Source of the DNA: Dyadobacter sp. NIV53
Lineage (GTDB): Bacteria; Bacteroidota; Bacteroidia; Cytophagales; Spirosomataceae
DNA length: 64,000 nucleotides
Direction: 5' to 3'
Assembly: GCF_019711195.1 (NCBI RefSeq)
Contig: NZ_CP081299.1
Location: 3,658,001 to 3,722,000, forward strand
A program made the translations under genes and the position numbers. The notes under the pieces were generated by a model. That model was not told where the DNA came from. It made no database searches and worked only from the letters and a program-made list of their open reading frames with translations. This document shows, piece by piece, positions 43,860-54,149 of the stretch. Positions within the stretch are counted from its first letter, which is position 1. Every line of letters begins with the position of its first letter.

Positions 43860-44805
43860 ATGTATATTAATACTATAAGTCATTATTTGCCAAGCGAAGT
43901 AATTGGTAATGAATATTTTACGAATCTCAATAATCTTTCTGACGAATGGATTGTGGCACGTACCGGAATTTCAGAACGCCGCAAGGCTTCCAGCAGACGA
44001 AAATACCGCTACTATGGCTATGAAGGCCGTGGAATCTTTGCTTGAAAATATTCCTTACAGCAAAAATGAAATTGATCTTATCGTAGGCGGTACTTACACT
44101 CCTTATGATACTATTGTAACACTCGCACACGCAGTTCAGCACCAACTTCAGATTCCCGATATACCTGTTGTTACTATTTCCTCAGCATGTTCGTCACTTC
44201 TCAATGCCATTGAGATCGTGGAAGGATATTTTGCTCTTGGTAAAGCAACAAAAGCGCTTGTAGTGGTTTCGGATCAGAACACGGCTTATTATAATGAAAT
44301 GGACACGGTTTCAGGCCACTTGTGGGGCGATGGCGCTTCGGCCATGCTGATTTCAAAAGAAAGGCAGACCGAATCGGATATGCAGATTAAAAAGATTATT
44401 ACCGGAGGAGCTGCAACCAGCGGGAAAGCAATAGAAGCCGTTGTGCTGCGCCCTAATCACCGCGGGGTTGTGATGCCTCATGGCAGGGATGTTTTTCAGA
44501 ATGCGTGTATTTATATGCCAAAAGTAAGTCAGCAGGTTTTACAGGATTGCGGACTGACAATTGATGATCTGGATTATCTTATTCCGCACCAGGCCAATCA
44601 CCGTATTAGTTTGAATGTTATTAATACTTTGGGAATTCCGGCTGAAAAATTGATTTCAAATATTCAGTATTTGGGAAATACAGGCTGTGCAGGCTGTGCC
44701 ATTGCATTATCGGAAAACAGGGATAAATTTAAATCAGGAGAAAACATTGTAGTTACTGTATTTGGCGGTGGTTATTCATACGGGGCAATGCTGATTACGG
44801 TCTGA
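43860..44805 (+). CDS. 3-oxoacyl-ACP synthase III-like (KAS III), frameshifted
   Basis: Two frames make one ~315-aa KAS III-type condensing enzyme. The ATG at 43860 reads MYINTISHYLPSEVIGN, then DEWIVARTGISERRKAS. After about 43990 a one-base change (extra A, or two bases lost) shifts to ADENTATMAMKAVE, which runs to 44805. The catalytic triad is visible: Cys in SSACSSLLNA, His in PHQANHRI and Asn in GNTGCAGCAI. It could start fatty acid synthesis or make a special acyl product. A second, canonical fabH elsewhere is likely. Confidence 0.85.
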
Positions 44806-44832
44806 TTTCTGCTCTGTTATTTTTAATAATAT

Positions 44833-44880
44833 AAAAAGCCTTTAAGCTCTGAATCACAATCAGAGTTTAAAGGCTTTTTT
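44833..44880. terminator. Bidirectional terminator between the KAS III and M1 peptidase genes
   Basis: AAAAGCCTTTAAGCTCTGA and TCAGAGTTTAAAGGCTTTT pair with a single bulge, ending in a T-run. It lies between convergent genes. Confidence 0.88.
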
Positions 44881-44930
44881 ATGGAGTTCTTACAATTTAT
44901 TTCCGCTTGTTAAAGGCTGGAATCTAAAAA

Positions 44931-46925
44931 CTAGTTCACTTCCGGTTCTGAAATTTTCATTGGTTTCCAAACATTGTTTTCCGGATTGATATCAGGCAGG
45001 CTGTGATCAGGATCAATGGTTACAGAGCGAATTGGCTGCTGTGTGGATGCACGGAAAGTCCAGCTTCCACCACGTTGCCATATTTCCACCGGCAGCTGTA
45101 CACGCGTTTTTTTACCGCTTACTTCTTCAATATCTATTTGTACAGGCATCGCCCACTGATTCAGGTTTTCAATCGTTATAATAGAACCCTTCTCAGGATT
45201 TTGCTCAACGTAAGTTACATCTTTAACGCCCTGGTCAAGCTTGTAATTTTCAAAAAACCAGCCTTTCCAGAACCAGCCTAGATCTTCTCCCGCTGCATCT
45301 TCCATAGTACGGAAGAAATCATACGGTGTAGGATGTTTGAAAGCCCAGCGCTGCACATATAAATGAAATGCATAATCGAAACGGTCTTTACCAAGCACCT
45401 GCTCTCTTAACATTTTTAATCCGAGCGCTGGTTTGTGGTATGCCTCCCATCCAAGATTTGCAGGCTGTACCACATCAGGTATAGTCATGATAGGATCTGC
45501 CTTGGGACGGAAAATGATAGGCGCAAGGCGATGCAGATTGTTCATTTGTCTATTCTTGTATTCTCCGTTATTAAAGTTATCTCCTGACAGGAAATTGATA
45601 AAAGTATTAAATCCTTCATCCATCCACGCATATTTGCGTTCGTTATTCCCAACGATCATAGGAAACCAGTTATGCCCGAATTCATGGTCAGTTACTTCCC
45701 AAAGATCATCTTTTCTGCTTTGGCTGCTGCAAAAAACGATTCCAGGATATTCCATACCACCTACGATACCAGCTACATTGGTTGCTACCGGATAAGTAAA
45801 TTCATGGATATAAGAAGAATAAAATTCAATACAGCCTTTCACATATTCCGTTGAGCGCCCCCAGCCATCCGCGCCGCCGTCCTCAGCAGGATAGGCAGAT
45901 TGTGCCAAAGCTGTTTTTCCGTTAGGAAGGTTCATTTTAGCCGCATCCCAGACAAATGCTTTTGATGTTGCCCACGCAATGTCGCGGGATTGCGATATTT
46001 TGAAACGCCATGTCAGTGTTCCGGATTGTTTTGGCCTGCTGGATGGGTTCGTAACCTCCTCAGCAGTACGGATCATCACTGTTGCATCGCTTTTTGCTGC
46101 ATCTGCCAGTCTTTTTCTTTGTTCGGCTGTCAGTACCTCAGCCGGGTTGGTTAATTCACCTGAGCCAACAACAATGTGATCCCAGGGAACGGTAACATTA
46201 TATTCAAAATCACCATATTCCAGATAAAACTCTCCTGCTCCAAGGTAAGGAAGCACGTTCCAGCCTTCAATGTCATCAAAAACAGCCACTCTCGGATACC
46301 ATTGCGCCATTTCATACACGATACCGTTCTTAGTTTCCAAAGTACCCATACGGTCTGCTCCGTATTCAGGAATTTTGAACGAATAAGCAATTTTTATTTT
46401 GATCACATCTCCGTTTGCTTTCAAAGGAGTTGCCAGGCGAACCTGCATACGGGTATCAGTTACCGTGTAGTTTGCATTTACAAACTTATCTTTTCCGTAT
46501 TGCACCATGACTGATTTCAGGGAATCGCCACCGCTGAATCCCGTATTACCAAAACGGCCACCGGTTACAGGCGTCGTTTTACCTCCTCTTGATTTTTCGT
46601 TGAAGGTATTCTGATCCAGTTGCAGCCATATAAATTCCTGGTTTTCAGGACTGTTATTTTTATACGTAATCTCTACATCACCGCTGATCATCCCTTTTTC
46701 TTCTTCCAGGGCAACGTTAATTTTATAGTCGGCACGGTTTTGCCAGTATTTTGGACCTGGTGCGCCGCTTGCTGAGCGATATTCATTACCTGGCTGGAAA
46801 TTAAATAATGGATGAAAAAGTACGTGTGCATCATACTTTACCTTGTCGGCATCCTGGGCAGAAGCCACCGAAAAACCAAGACAACATACAGCAATGATGC
46901 CTAAACAAATTTTTGAAATTTTCAT
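44931..46925 (-). CDS. Secreted M1 family metallopeptidase
   Basis: A 664-aa gluzincin. The signal peptide (residues about 5-23) ends in VASAQ. The aminopeptidase motif GGMEYPG is at residue 389, the zinc site HEFGH at 414-418 and the third ligand Glu437 in WMDEGFNTF, all intact. M1 enzymes remove N-terminal residues from peptides. The protein lacks a type IX sorting tail and is probably periplasmic. It ends near a convergent terminator. Confidence 0.92.
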   Translation of the reverse strand: MKISKICLGIIAVCCLGFSVASAQDADKVKYDAHVLFHPLFNFQPGNEYRSASGAPGPKYWQNRADYKINVALEEEKGMISGDVEITYKNNSPENQEFIWLQLDQNTFNEKSRGGKTTPVTGGRFGNTGFSGGDSLKSVMVQYGKDKFVNANYTVTDTRMQVRLATPLKANGDVIKIKIAYSFKIPEYGADRMGTLETKNGIVYEMAQWYPRVAVFDDIEGWNVLPYLGAGEFYLEYGDFEYNVTVPWDHIVVGSGELTNPAEVLTAEQRKRLADAAKSDATVMIRTAEEVTNPSSRPKQSGTLTWRFKISQSRDIAWATSKAFVWDAAKMNLPNGKTALAQSAYPAEDGGADGWGRSTEYVKGCIEFYSSYIHEFTYPVATNVAGIVGGMEYPGIVFCSSQSRKDDLWEVTDHEFGHNWFPMIVGNNERKYAWMDEGFNTFINFLSGDNFNNGEYKNRQMNNLHRLAPIIFRPKADPIMTIPDVVQPANLGWEAYHKPALGLKMLREQVLGKDRFDYAFHLYVQRWAFKHPTPYDFFRTMEDAAGEDLGWFWKGWFFENYKLDQGVKDVTYVEQNPEKGSIITIENLNQWAMPVQIDIEEVSGKKTRVQLPVEIWQRGGSWTFRASTQQPIRSVTIDPDHSLPDINPENNVWKPMKISEPEVN

Positions 46926-47063
46926 TCGAAAAGTGATGTATTGAAAAGATGTTATTTTAAACGAACAATATACAGGATTTAGCGTTTTTTCAGATTAAAA
47001 AGTTTCATTTTTCATAGTCAATACCGACTTTTACAACCTGTTCCTCTAAATCTTAAGCAGTTC

Positions 47064-48057
47064 ATGCGCCAGCGACTTTCAATTGATGATTACACCAATG
47101 GCATTTTTTCTGGTGACCGTTTTGTACTAAGCCGCGCTATAACCATCATTGAAAGCAGACTTTCCCAGGATCGCAATCTCGCTAAACTGATACTCAAGAA
47201 TATATTGCCAAATACAGGAAATTCCCTGAGAATCGGGATTACCGGGATACCCGGTGTTGGAAAAAGTACGTTTATTGAAGCGTTGGGCAAACATATTACC
47301 TCCCTGGGAAAACAGGTAGCCGTACTGACCATTGATCCATCCAGTAAAAAATCGGGTGGGAGCATATTGGGAGATAAAACCAGGATGGAAAGACTTGCAC
47401 ATGATCCATTGGCTTATATCCGTCCATCCGCTACCAATTTGTCACTTGGTGGCGTTGCGCGTAATACAAGGGAAACCGTTTTATTATGCGAAGCGGCCGG
47501 CTTTGAAGTAATTATCGTTGAAACTGTCGGTGTCGGACAGTCGGAAACACTGGTAAAGGGTATGACAGATTTCTTCCTGCTGCTTATGCTTGCAGGTGCT
47601 GGTGATGAATTGCAGGGAATTAAAAAGGGAATTATGGAAATGGCCGATGCAGTTGCAATTAACAAAGCAGACGGATTAAATAAAATGGCAACGGATCTGG
47701 CTGTGCATGAATACAAAAATGCGCTTCATTTATTTCCCAAATCGGATTCCGGATACATTCCTCAGGTAATTTCCTGTTCGGCAATGGAAAATACCGGGAT
47801 AACCAACATCTGGGAAATCATTAATGATTACCAGCAAACAACAAAACAAAATGGCTTTTTTGAAAAAAACCGCCGGCTTCAGAACCTGGATTGGATGTAT
47901 GAGCATATCCGGCAAACGCTGGAAACGATGTTTTACGAAAAGCCCGCTGTCAGAAAAAAAGATTGGTACAATAGAAAAAACAGTGAGTGCGGGCCAGGAA
48001 TTGCCTATTGCAGCAGCAGAAAAATTGCTAAATCTTTTCTTTGAAAAAAAAGCTTAA
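47064..48057 (+). CDS. meaB: MeaB/ArgK-type GTPase for methylmalonyl-CoA mutase, frameshifted
   Basis: A ~330-aa GTPase with P-loop GITGIPGVGKSTF (about residue 58), TIDPSSKKSGGSILGDKTRM near 92, ETVGVGQSE near 156 and NKAD near 203. These are hallmarks of MeaB, which protects and reloads B12-dependent mutase. The frame changes at the seven-A run 47954-47960; one more A leads to KIGTIEKTVSAGQELPIAAA and the stop at 48057, the expected C-terminus. No mutase gene is in the window. It is probably a sequencing error. Confidence 0.88.
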
Positions 48058-48185
48058 ACTGATAACTGCTAGCCTGTTCCATTTCCGAATTTTGTTAAAA
48101 ATCTTAACTAAATGCAATTTTTAAAGTAATTTTAAGTCATTAAAAAACGTTTTTGAAAAACTAATCAATTCACCACTCTAATCTT

Positions 48186-48671
48186 ATGGCTATTCACAAT
48201 CTTTTCAGTAAAACTATTTTCCTGATTTTCCTTTCGTTGGCTTTTGTATTGACTTCCTGTAAAGATGATGACAAAGAGCCTGAAACAGTTGATAACAATG
48301 AGATCGTAGGCAAATGGGAGCTTGAGTCAGCCACTCCAGAAACGGCTGGAACAAATATCCCTGCGTTAGCTTTAATCCCTGTTGCAGCTCCTTGTGCTTA
48401 TGACCTGAAATTCACTTTCTTATCCAACAATACAGTTACTGCCTCAGATTGCGAATCTGCCATTGCAGCATTATCAACATTTGGCTATCTGACTGTGGGA
48501 CAGGCTACAACATGGAAAGTAGAAAACAGTACGCTGACTTTGACCAATGGAACAACCACACAATCGTTACCAATCAAACAAAACGGCAACACAATGACGC
48601 TCACTGTCAATACCAATACAACCGGAAGTGGTGCAGCTGTTAATGCGCTTTTATTATTCAAAAGACTTTGA
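48186..48671 (+). CDS. Lipocalin-like lipoprotein
   Basis: A 161-aa protein with a lipoprotein signal (lipobox LTSC, Cys near residue 25) followed by acidic KDDDKEPE. The rest, IVGKWELESATPE near 39 and repeated short beta strands (TTWKVENSTLTLTN), fits the small lipocalin-like family common in Bacteroidota. The acidic residues after Cys may be a surface-export signal. The ligand is unknown. Confidence 0.78.
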   Translation: MAIHNLFSKTIFLIFLSLAFVLTSCKDDDKEPETVDNNEIVGKWELESATPETAGTNIPALALIPVAAPCAYDLKFTFLSNNTVTASDCESAIAALSTFGYLTVGQATTWKVENSTLTLTNGTTTQSLPIKQNGNTMTLTVNTNTTGSGAAVNALLLFKRL

Positions 48672-48693
48672 TATAAAATTTTCATATTGATGG

Positions 48694-48727
48694 CAGCCGG
48701 ATGTATTATTTACGTCTGGCTGTTTTG
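48694..48727 (+). terminator. Terminator after the lipocalin-like gene
   Basis: CAGCCGGATGTA and TACGTCTGGCTG pair over 12 bp with two G-U pairs, followed by TTTTGTT. Confidence 0.65.
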
Positions 48728-48862
48728 TTATTGGCATGTGAAAAACTTAAAGACCGGTTTCTCACATTTTTTTTGGATTTTTGCAAAATGAATTACTGTA
48801 TAATCTTTCAGTATAATTTATAATGGTTGTAAGCTGCTACAAACCCAATAAGCGCATTAATT

Positions 48863-48982
48863 ATGAGTAAGTTTGATGATTTGTTCAAGAAACTGGATCG
48901 GCAAAAGTATCCTTTTATCGATGGTCTGTATTATTTGTTCATCATCGTTTTTATTCTTATTCTGTTCCTTTTCTTTGCTTAA
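48863..48982 (+). CDS. 39-aa single-pass membrane peptide
   Basis: A short open frame from ATG 48863 to TAA 48982. It encodes a charged N-terminus (MSKFDDLFKKLDRQKYPF) and a run of aliphatic and aromatic residues to the stop (YYLFIIVFILILFLFFA), so one membrane helix. The next gene starts at a GTG only 3 bp after its stop, which suggests coupled translation. No known family is recognised. Coding status is supported by the reading-frame fit and position only. Confidence 0.5.
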   Translation: MSKFDDLFKKLDRQKYPFIDGLYYLFIIVFILILFLFFA

Positions 48983-48985
48983 TTC

Positions 48986-49858
48986 GTGGGTGATTATCTT
49001 TTTATACTTAATCCGACGTCGGGTACGTCCATTGGGCAAAATGTTGATGCTGTGGCAAAAACCATCGATACATTTTCTCACAAATACGGAAATAAAGCGC
49101 ATATACTTTTTACCGAGGCAAGGAGCCATGCAACAGAACTGGTTGAAGAAAATTTAAAATCAGAAAAATGGAAAGCCATCGTGGCAGTCGGTGGCGATGG
49201 TACTGTAAACGAAATTGCACGGCCGTTAGTCAACCATTCTATTCCAATTGGCATATTGCCGCTTGGTTCCGGAAACGGGCTTGCGCGCCATCTTGGCCTG
49301 CCACTAACACTGGACGCTTCCCTGAAAAGACTATTTGAAGGAAATCCCATAACTATTGACAGCGGCCAGCTAAATGATATTCCTTTTTTCTGCACTGCCG
49401 GAATGGGATTTGACGCTTATGTTGGCCATTTGTTCAGCCAGCAAACGCAGCGTGGATTTGCAACTTATGTTCGTGTTTCGTTTAAAGCTTTCTGGGATTA
49501 CAAACCACAATCATTTTTGGTCAATGGAACAACCACTGAGGCATTTTCGCTGACATTTGCCAATGCAGGACAATTTGGTAATAATGCCTGGGTAGCACCG
49601 CAAGCAAGTTTACAGGATGGATTTCTGGATATTTGCACCATTAAGCCATTTCCTGCATGGTTCGGAACTTCACTGGCCTATCAGCTTTTCACCAAACAAT
49701 TAAAATCTTCCAGATATATTTCATACCAAAGTATTACCGAGGCTGTAATAGAAACAAAAAAACCACCCATAATACATTACGATGGCGAACCATTCCAACT
49801 CGATACTAATTTGATTAAAATAAAGATTAATCCTCAAAGTCTGAATGTAATTGTTTAA
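48986..49858 (+). CDS. Diacylglycerol kinase catalytic-domain (lipid kinase) protein
   Basis: A 290-aa protein starting at GTG 48986. The DAGK_cat domain shows FILNPTSGTSIG near residue 6, VGGDGTVNEIARPL near 68 and LPLGSGNGLARHLGLP near 93. The C-terminal half has IHYDGEPFQ near 264. It phosphorylates diacylglycerol or a related lipid (YegS/DgkB type) on the membrane's inner face. A 39-aa membrane peptide gene lies immediately upstream. Confidence 0.9.
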   Translation: MGDYLFILNPTSGTSIGQNVDAVAKTIDTFSHKYGNKAHILFTEARSHATELVEENLKSEKWKAIVAVGGDGTVNEIARPLVNHSIPIGILPLGSGNGLARHLGLPLTLDASLKRLFEGNPITIDSGQLNDIPFFCTAGMGFDAYVGHLFSQQTQRGFATYVRVSFKAFWDYKPQSFLVNGTTTEAFSLTFANAGQFGNNAWVAPQASLQDGFLDICTIKPFPAWFGTSLAYQLFTKQLKSSRYISYQSITEAVIETKKPPIIHYDGEPFQLDTNLIKIKINPQSLNVIV

Positions 49859-49872
49859 ATCATTTAACCATT

Positions 49873-50208
49873 ATGTCGAAAAAAAACCGCTCCGGAATTG
49901 TATTCTCTACCAACCCGGAATTCGAATATAACGATGCCGGAGAAGACGAACCGGAAACATTGGCACCCGCTCAGCAAGATCTGCGCATTTGGCTTGACCG
50001 CAAAGGTGGCGGTAAAGTCATTACCATTGTAAAGGGTTTCGTTGGTAAAAATGATGATATGGAAGCACTTGGCAAACAAATAAAAACATTGTGCGGGAGT
50101 GGAGGAACTGTAAAAGACTACGAAATCCAGATACAGGGCGACCATCGTGACAAAGTGATTACCTGGCTGTTATCGAAAAATTATAAAGCAAAAAAGGCGG
50201 GAGGGTAA
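49873..50208 (+). CDS. Translation initiation factor SUI1/YciH family protein
   Basis: A 111-aa protein. The N-terminal ~40 residues are acidic and probably flexible (FEYNDAGEDEPE). Residues about 48-108 are the SUI1 fold with DRKGGGKVITIVKGF near 50, LGKQIKTLCGSGGTVKDYEI near 70 and HRDKVITWL. Bacterial SUI1 proteins resemble eIF1 and may act in start-codon selection. It follows the lipid kinase by 14 bp, probably in the same transcript. Confidence 0.9.
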   Translation: MSKKNRSGIVFSTNPEFEYNDAGEDEPETLAPAQQDLRIWLDRKGGGKVITIVKGFVGKNDDMEALGKQIKTLCGSGGTVKDYEIQIQGDHRDKVITWLLSKNYKAKKAGG

Positions 50209-50212
50209 AAAG

Positions 50213-50318
50213 GGTTAAAAGGTTAACGGTGAAAGGAAGAAAAGGGACAGAAGGAGAAATGGCTCAAACCTTTCATCCTTCGTCCCTTTCCTCCTTTAAC
50301 CATTAACCTTTTACCCAC
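50213..50318. repeat. Large imperfect inverted repeat between convergent genes
   Basis: The left arm (gggttaaaaggttaacggtgaaaggaagaa) and the reverse complement of the right arm (gggtaaaaggttaatggttaaaggaggaaaggg) match over about 45 bp with scattered differences. The arms are purine-rich on one side and pyrimidine-rich on the other, around a short central segment. It may act as a bidirectional terminator. Confidence 0.55.
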
Positions 50319-50319
50319 T

Positions 50320-50775
50320 TTATAAAACAGCGTTCGTATCTATTTCAGTAGGAGCGGGTATGGTAGCTGGTGCAGGTGTGGCTGGGAAATTGTTGGTACT
50401 TCTGCCACTTTGCAAAACTTCAACTTCCGTTACAAAATACTTGGTGTCTCCATTCCAGGGAAGTGTAAAAAATTTCTGTTCGTATGTTAATGAAACGCGA
50501 TGTCCGTTCTGAATGGCTTCTTCCAGTTTCGCAATAGCGCCTTTGTTTTTTGAGCTCACTGAGAAAATCCATTTGGATGAGTTCATAGTACCGTCGCCTT
50601 CGCTAAGGCCGCCCATTCTTAATTCGCCCTCGTAGGTTTTAAATAAATATCCCTTGTTACTCAGTTGAGTTACAAATCCGCCCCGTTTGCCTTCACTGTA
50701 ATACCCAAATGTGAGGTAATATAAAATTCCGAAGATGATAGCCAGGAATATGAAGAATATGACCCATTTACGCAT
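50320..50775 (-). CDS. Membrane-anchored protein of unknown function
   Basis: A 151-aa protein with one N-terminal membrane helix (about residues 4-25) and a beta-rich domain: YYSEGKRGGFVTQLSNKGYLFKTYEGEL near 26, SSKWIFSV near 65, and TYEQKFFTLPWNGDTKYFV near 96. A Pro/Ala/Thr-rich tail ends it. The family is widespread in Bacteroidota and is sometimes misnamed 6-phosphogluconate dehydrogenase; nothing in the sequence supports that enzyme activity. The function is unknown. Confidence 0.72.
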   Translation of the reverse strand: MRKWVIFFIFLAIIFGILYYLTFGYYSEGKRGGFVTQLSNKGYLFKTYEGELRMGGLSEGDGTMNSSKWIFSVSSKNKGAIAKLEEAIQNGHRVSLTYEQKFFTLPWNGDTKYFVTEVEVLQSGRSTNNFPATPAPATIPAPTEIDTNAVL

Positions 50776-50842
50776 AATTTCTAATAATATAAGGTTATGA
50801 TTTAAAGCGAACTTCGTAAAACAGTTTGGTTTTTCCTAGTTA

Positions 50843-52083
50843 TTATTTTGCCCGGATTGCAATTACAGGATCCATTTTCGCCGCCAGCATCGCCGGAATG
50901 ATCCCCGACAAAATACCAATAACACTGGAAACCCCTAATCCAAGTATAATATTACCAGGTGTCAAAATAATCTGTAATGATCCCATTTGCATGAATGATA
51001 ATAAGTATACCAAAAATATGCCAAACAGGCCACCCACCAGACTCAGCATAATAGCTTCAAAAAGAAACTGGAAAAGTATAGAATAATTTTTTGCACCCAG
51101 TGATTTCTGGATTCCGATCAAATTGGTTCTTTCTTTTACAGAAACAAACATAATATTAGCAATACCGAATCCGCCAACCAATATTGAAAAGCTGCCGATT
51201 ACCCACCCAGCTACCGAAAGAACCGCAAAAAGCCCGGCAATTGCCTGTGCTGCAGCCTCAGGCCGATTTAATGAAAAGTTATTTCCATCACGTGGTTTAA
51301 TTCCTCTTTTGGTACGCATCAGTCCTGTGATTTCAGCCTCTACTTCTTTCATGCCCTCATCCTCAGGAAATCCTTTTACAACAATAGTTGCTCTTCGTCT
51401 TCCTGATTGAAACAATTTCGAAAATGTGGCAAATGGAATGATACATTTTTTATCAGGACTGCCTCCAAAGTCTACCAGACTTTCACCCTTTTTTTCTGAA
51501 CTCCTATAATTACAAATTTATTTCCTGCCAGTTTAAATACTTTTCCAACAGCTTCCTGTCCCGGAAAAAGCGCCTCTCCAATATCAGCACCCACTACCGC
51601 CACATTCCGTGCCCCGGATGATTCTATCGGCATAAAATAGCGGCCATTGTCAATAGGAATATCAGTGATCTGATTATAATCATGAGATACGCCCTGAACC
51701 TGCCCCTGAATACTGCTTGATCCATTTTTTAACGTTATATCTCCCCGGGAATCTATTGCAGCTATTGCACTCGCACTTTCGAGGTTGTCATTTAAGTATT
51801 TATATTCCGTATAATTAGGTTCAGGCCACTGAAAATATTTCCACCATTGAAATTCACCATCAAAAATCCATGGCCATTTCTGGACATAAATCACCTTATC
51901 CCCGATAAAACTCATGCTGTCTTTTACGCTTCTTTCCAGCGAATCGACAATAGTAAATACTGCGACTATGGCAAAAATACCCACAGTTACCCCCAGCAAA
52001 GACAGTATTGTTCTGGTAAGATTGGATTTAAGTGCCTGCCAGGCAAATCTAAAACTTTCCCATATCTGGCGTAATAATTTCAT
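50843..52083 (-). CDS. MacB-type ABC transporter permease, frameshifted
   Basis: Two minus-strand frames make one protein of about 413 aa. The N-terminal part (52083 downward) has one membrane helix and a MacB periplasmic domain (LLRQIWESFRFAWQALKSNL, GVTVGIFAIV). The C-terminal part has three FtsX-type helices (GGFGIANIMFVSVKERTNLIG). The break is at the seven-T run 51489-51495; one more base gives GVQKKKGESLVDFGGSPDKK, joining the frames. The family exports lipoproteins, peptides or drugs with a separate ATPase, which is not in the window. Confidence 0.85.
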
Positions 52084-52308
52084 AGTAGCGGCAATTGTAT
52101 TTAATCACTAAAACATTAATCCTGAAAAGTTAACACGAATGCATAATGCTCCGATATAAATTAGGATAAAAGGCATTAAAACCATTTGAATAGCCGGTAA
52201 TAATTAAGCCATTGACAAATTTTGAAGGAAAATTTAAAAAAACGTATATCATATCATTCCTATTATCTAGATTTGGTAAATTACATCACAAACAAGGATA
52301 CCATAAAC

Positions 52309-54075
52309 ATGAAAATTTCTTACAGGCTTATTTTGCTTCTTGGTACAATATCAGGCTTTTCACACGCACAAACACCGGTTAAAGAATCAACAGGATTTTA
52401 CCAGTTCCCCTCAGACGACCCTAATCAAAAACCATTCTATAGTGACCGTAAAGGTGTTATTGCAAAAAATGGAATGGTTGCGTCCGGTCATCCCGATGCT
52501 TCACGCGTTGGTATTGAAATATTGAAAGCCGGCGGAAACGCAATTGATGCAGCCATAGCGGTTCAGTTTGCACTGGCCGTTGTACATCCTTCAGCCGGAA
52601 ATATAGCAGGTGGCGGCTTTATGGTATTGCGGGATAAAACCGGAAAAACAAGCAGTATTGATTTTCGTGAAAAAGCACCCGCAAAAGGATTCGCAGATAT
52701 GTACCTGGACAAAGCCGGCAACGTAATTCCTGATGCAAGTACATTAAGCAGGTTAGCGTCTGGCGTGCCGGGCTCTGTGGACGGAATGGCTGAAGCGCAC
52801 GCAAAATATGGCAAATTACCCTGGAAACAACTTTTTCAGCCAGCTATTGACTTCGCTATAAAGGGAGTCATCCAAACGGAAAGAGAGGCCCGCGGGTTAA
52901 ATGCAATCAAAAAAGATCTTCTGAAACTGAATCCCGGCACTAAGTATTTTCAGAAAAAAGACGGGACCGAATGGGCCACCGGCGACAAACTGGTTCAGAA
53001 GGATTTGGGAAAAGTATTAAAAAGTATTCAAAAAAATGGTCGTGATGGTTTCTATTCAGGTAAAGTAGCCAAACGGCTGGTGAAAGATATTAATCAGAAT
53101 AAAGAAGGAATTATCAGCAAAAAAGACCTGGCTGAATACCATGCAAAATGGCGGGAAACTATCATAGAAGATTACAAAGCCTATAAAGTAATTACCATGG
53201 CGCCGCCGTCCAGCGGAGGTGTTGCATTGGCCCAGTTAATGCATTTGCTTGAAGAATTTCCGCTTCGTAAATGGGGCTGGAACAGCGACTCAACTGTTCA
53301 GGTGATGATTGAAGCCGAACGTCGCGTATATGCTGACCGGGCTAAATTTCTGGGAGATCCTGATTTTGTAAAAATTCCTGTTGAAACATTGGTAAGTAAA
53401 AACTATTTGCAAAAAAGATGGAGCGACTTTTCATGGGATAAAGCTACCGACAGCAAGAATGTTAGCGGTGGAGTTCTTCCCGGTTACGAAAGTCTGGAAA
53501 CAACACACTTTTCAGTTGTTGATAAAGAAGGCAATGCGGTATCTGTAACCACTACTTTAAATGGAAGCTATGGCAGCCGGGTTGTTGTTAAAAAAGGGGG
53601 TTATCTTATGAACAACGAAATGGATGATTTCAGTGTGAAACCGGGTACTCCTAATATGTATGGGCTTGTTGGCAACAAAGCTAATGCCATTGCTCCCGGC
53701 AAACGCATGCTTTCGACAATGACACCTACTATAATTGAAAAAGACGGCAAATTGTTCATGGTTGCAGGAACTCCGGGCGGTTCTACTATTATTACATCCG
53801 TTTTGCAAACAGTCCTGAACGTAATTGAATATGGCATGACCATGCAGCAGGCCGTAAATGCATTGAAATTTCACCACCAATGGCTTCCTGACCTGACTAC
53901 CTTTGAAACCAATGCATTTTCGCCCGCTACTATCAAAAAACTGGTAGATAAAGGTTACATACTGGAACAGCAACGCAACACGATAGGCCGCATGGATTGT
54001 ATCCTTGTTACACCTGATGGCTGGCTCGAAGGTGGATCAGATTCACGCGGAGATGATCTGAGTGTGGGTTATTGA
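52309..54075 (+). CDS. ggt: Gamma-glutamyltransferase
   Basis: About 588 aa from the ATG at 52309 (MKISYRLILLLG); an upstream TTG at 52222 lacks support because the signal peptide starts at the ATG. It is exported to the periplasm. ASGHPDASRVGIEILKAGGN near residue 62 and AAIAVQFALAVVHPSAGNIAGGGF are family blocks. The processed large and small chains meet at ETTHFSVVD, with nucleophile Thr near residue 399. It cleaves or transfers the gamma-glutamyl group of glutathione. A terminator follows. Confidence 0.93.
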   Translation: MKISYRLILLLGTISGFSHAQTPVKESTGFYQFPSDDPNQKPFYSDRKGVIAKNGMVASGHPDASRVGIEILKAGGNAIDAAIAVQFALAVVHPSAGNIAGGGFMVLRDKTGKTSSIDFREKAPAKGFADMYLDKAGNVIPDASTLSRLASGVPGSVDGMAEAHAKYGKLPWKQLFQPAIDFAIKGVIQTEREARGLNAIKKDLLKLNPGTKYFQKKDGTEWATGDKLVQKDLGKVLKSIQKNGRDGFYSGKVAKRLVKDINQNKEGIISKKDLAEYHAKWRETIIEDYKAYKVITMAPPSSGGVALAQLMHLLEEFPLRKWGWNSDSTVQVMIEAERRVYADRAKFLGDPDFVKIPVETLVSKNYLQKRWSDFSWDKATDSKNVSGGVLPGYESLETTHFSVVDKEGNAVSVTTTLNGSYGSRVVVKKGGYLMNNEMDDFSVKPGTPNMYGLVGNKANAIAPGKRMLSTMTPTIIEKDGKLFMVAGTPGGSTIITSVLQTVLNVIEYGMTMQQAVNALKFHHQWLPDLTTFETNAFSPATIKKLVDKGYILEQQRNTIGRMDCILVTPDGWLEGGSDSRGDDLSVGY

Positions 54076-54108
54076 TCAATGAATTGAGTGATTATTGCAA
54101 ACTTTTTA

Positions 54109-54149
54109 AAATGATTCAGGAAGAAGTTAATTCCTGGATCATTTTTTTA
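54109..54149 (+). terminator. Terminator after ggt, overlapping the cupin stop
   Basis: ATGATTCAGGAA and TTCCTGGATCAT arms pair over about 12 bp with one wobble, then seven Ts. The left arm covers the stop of the convergent cupin gene. Confidence 0.75.
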
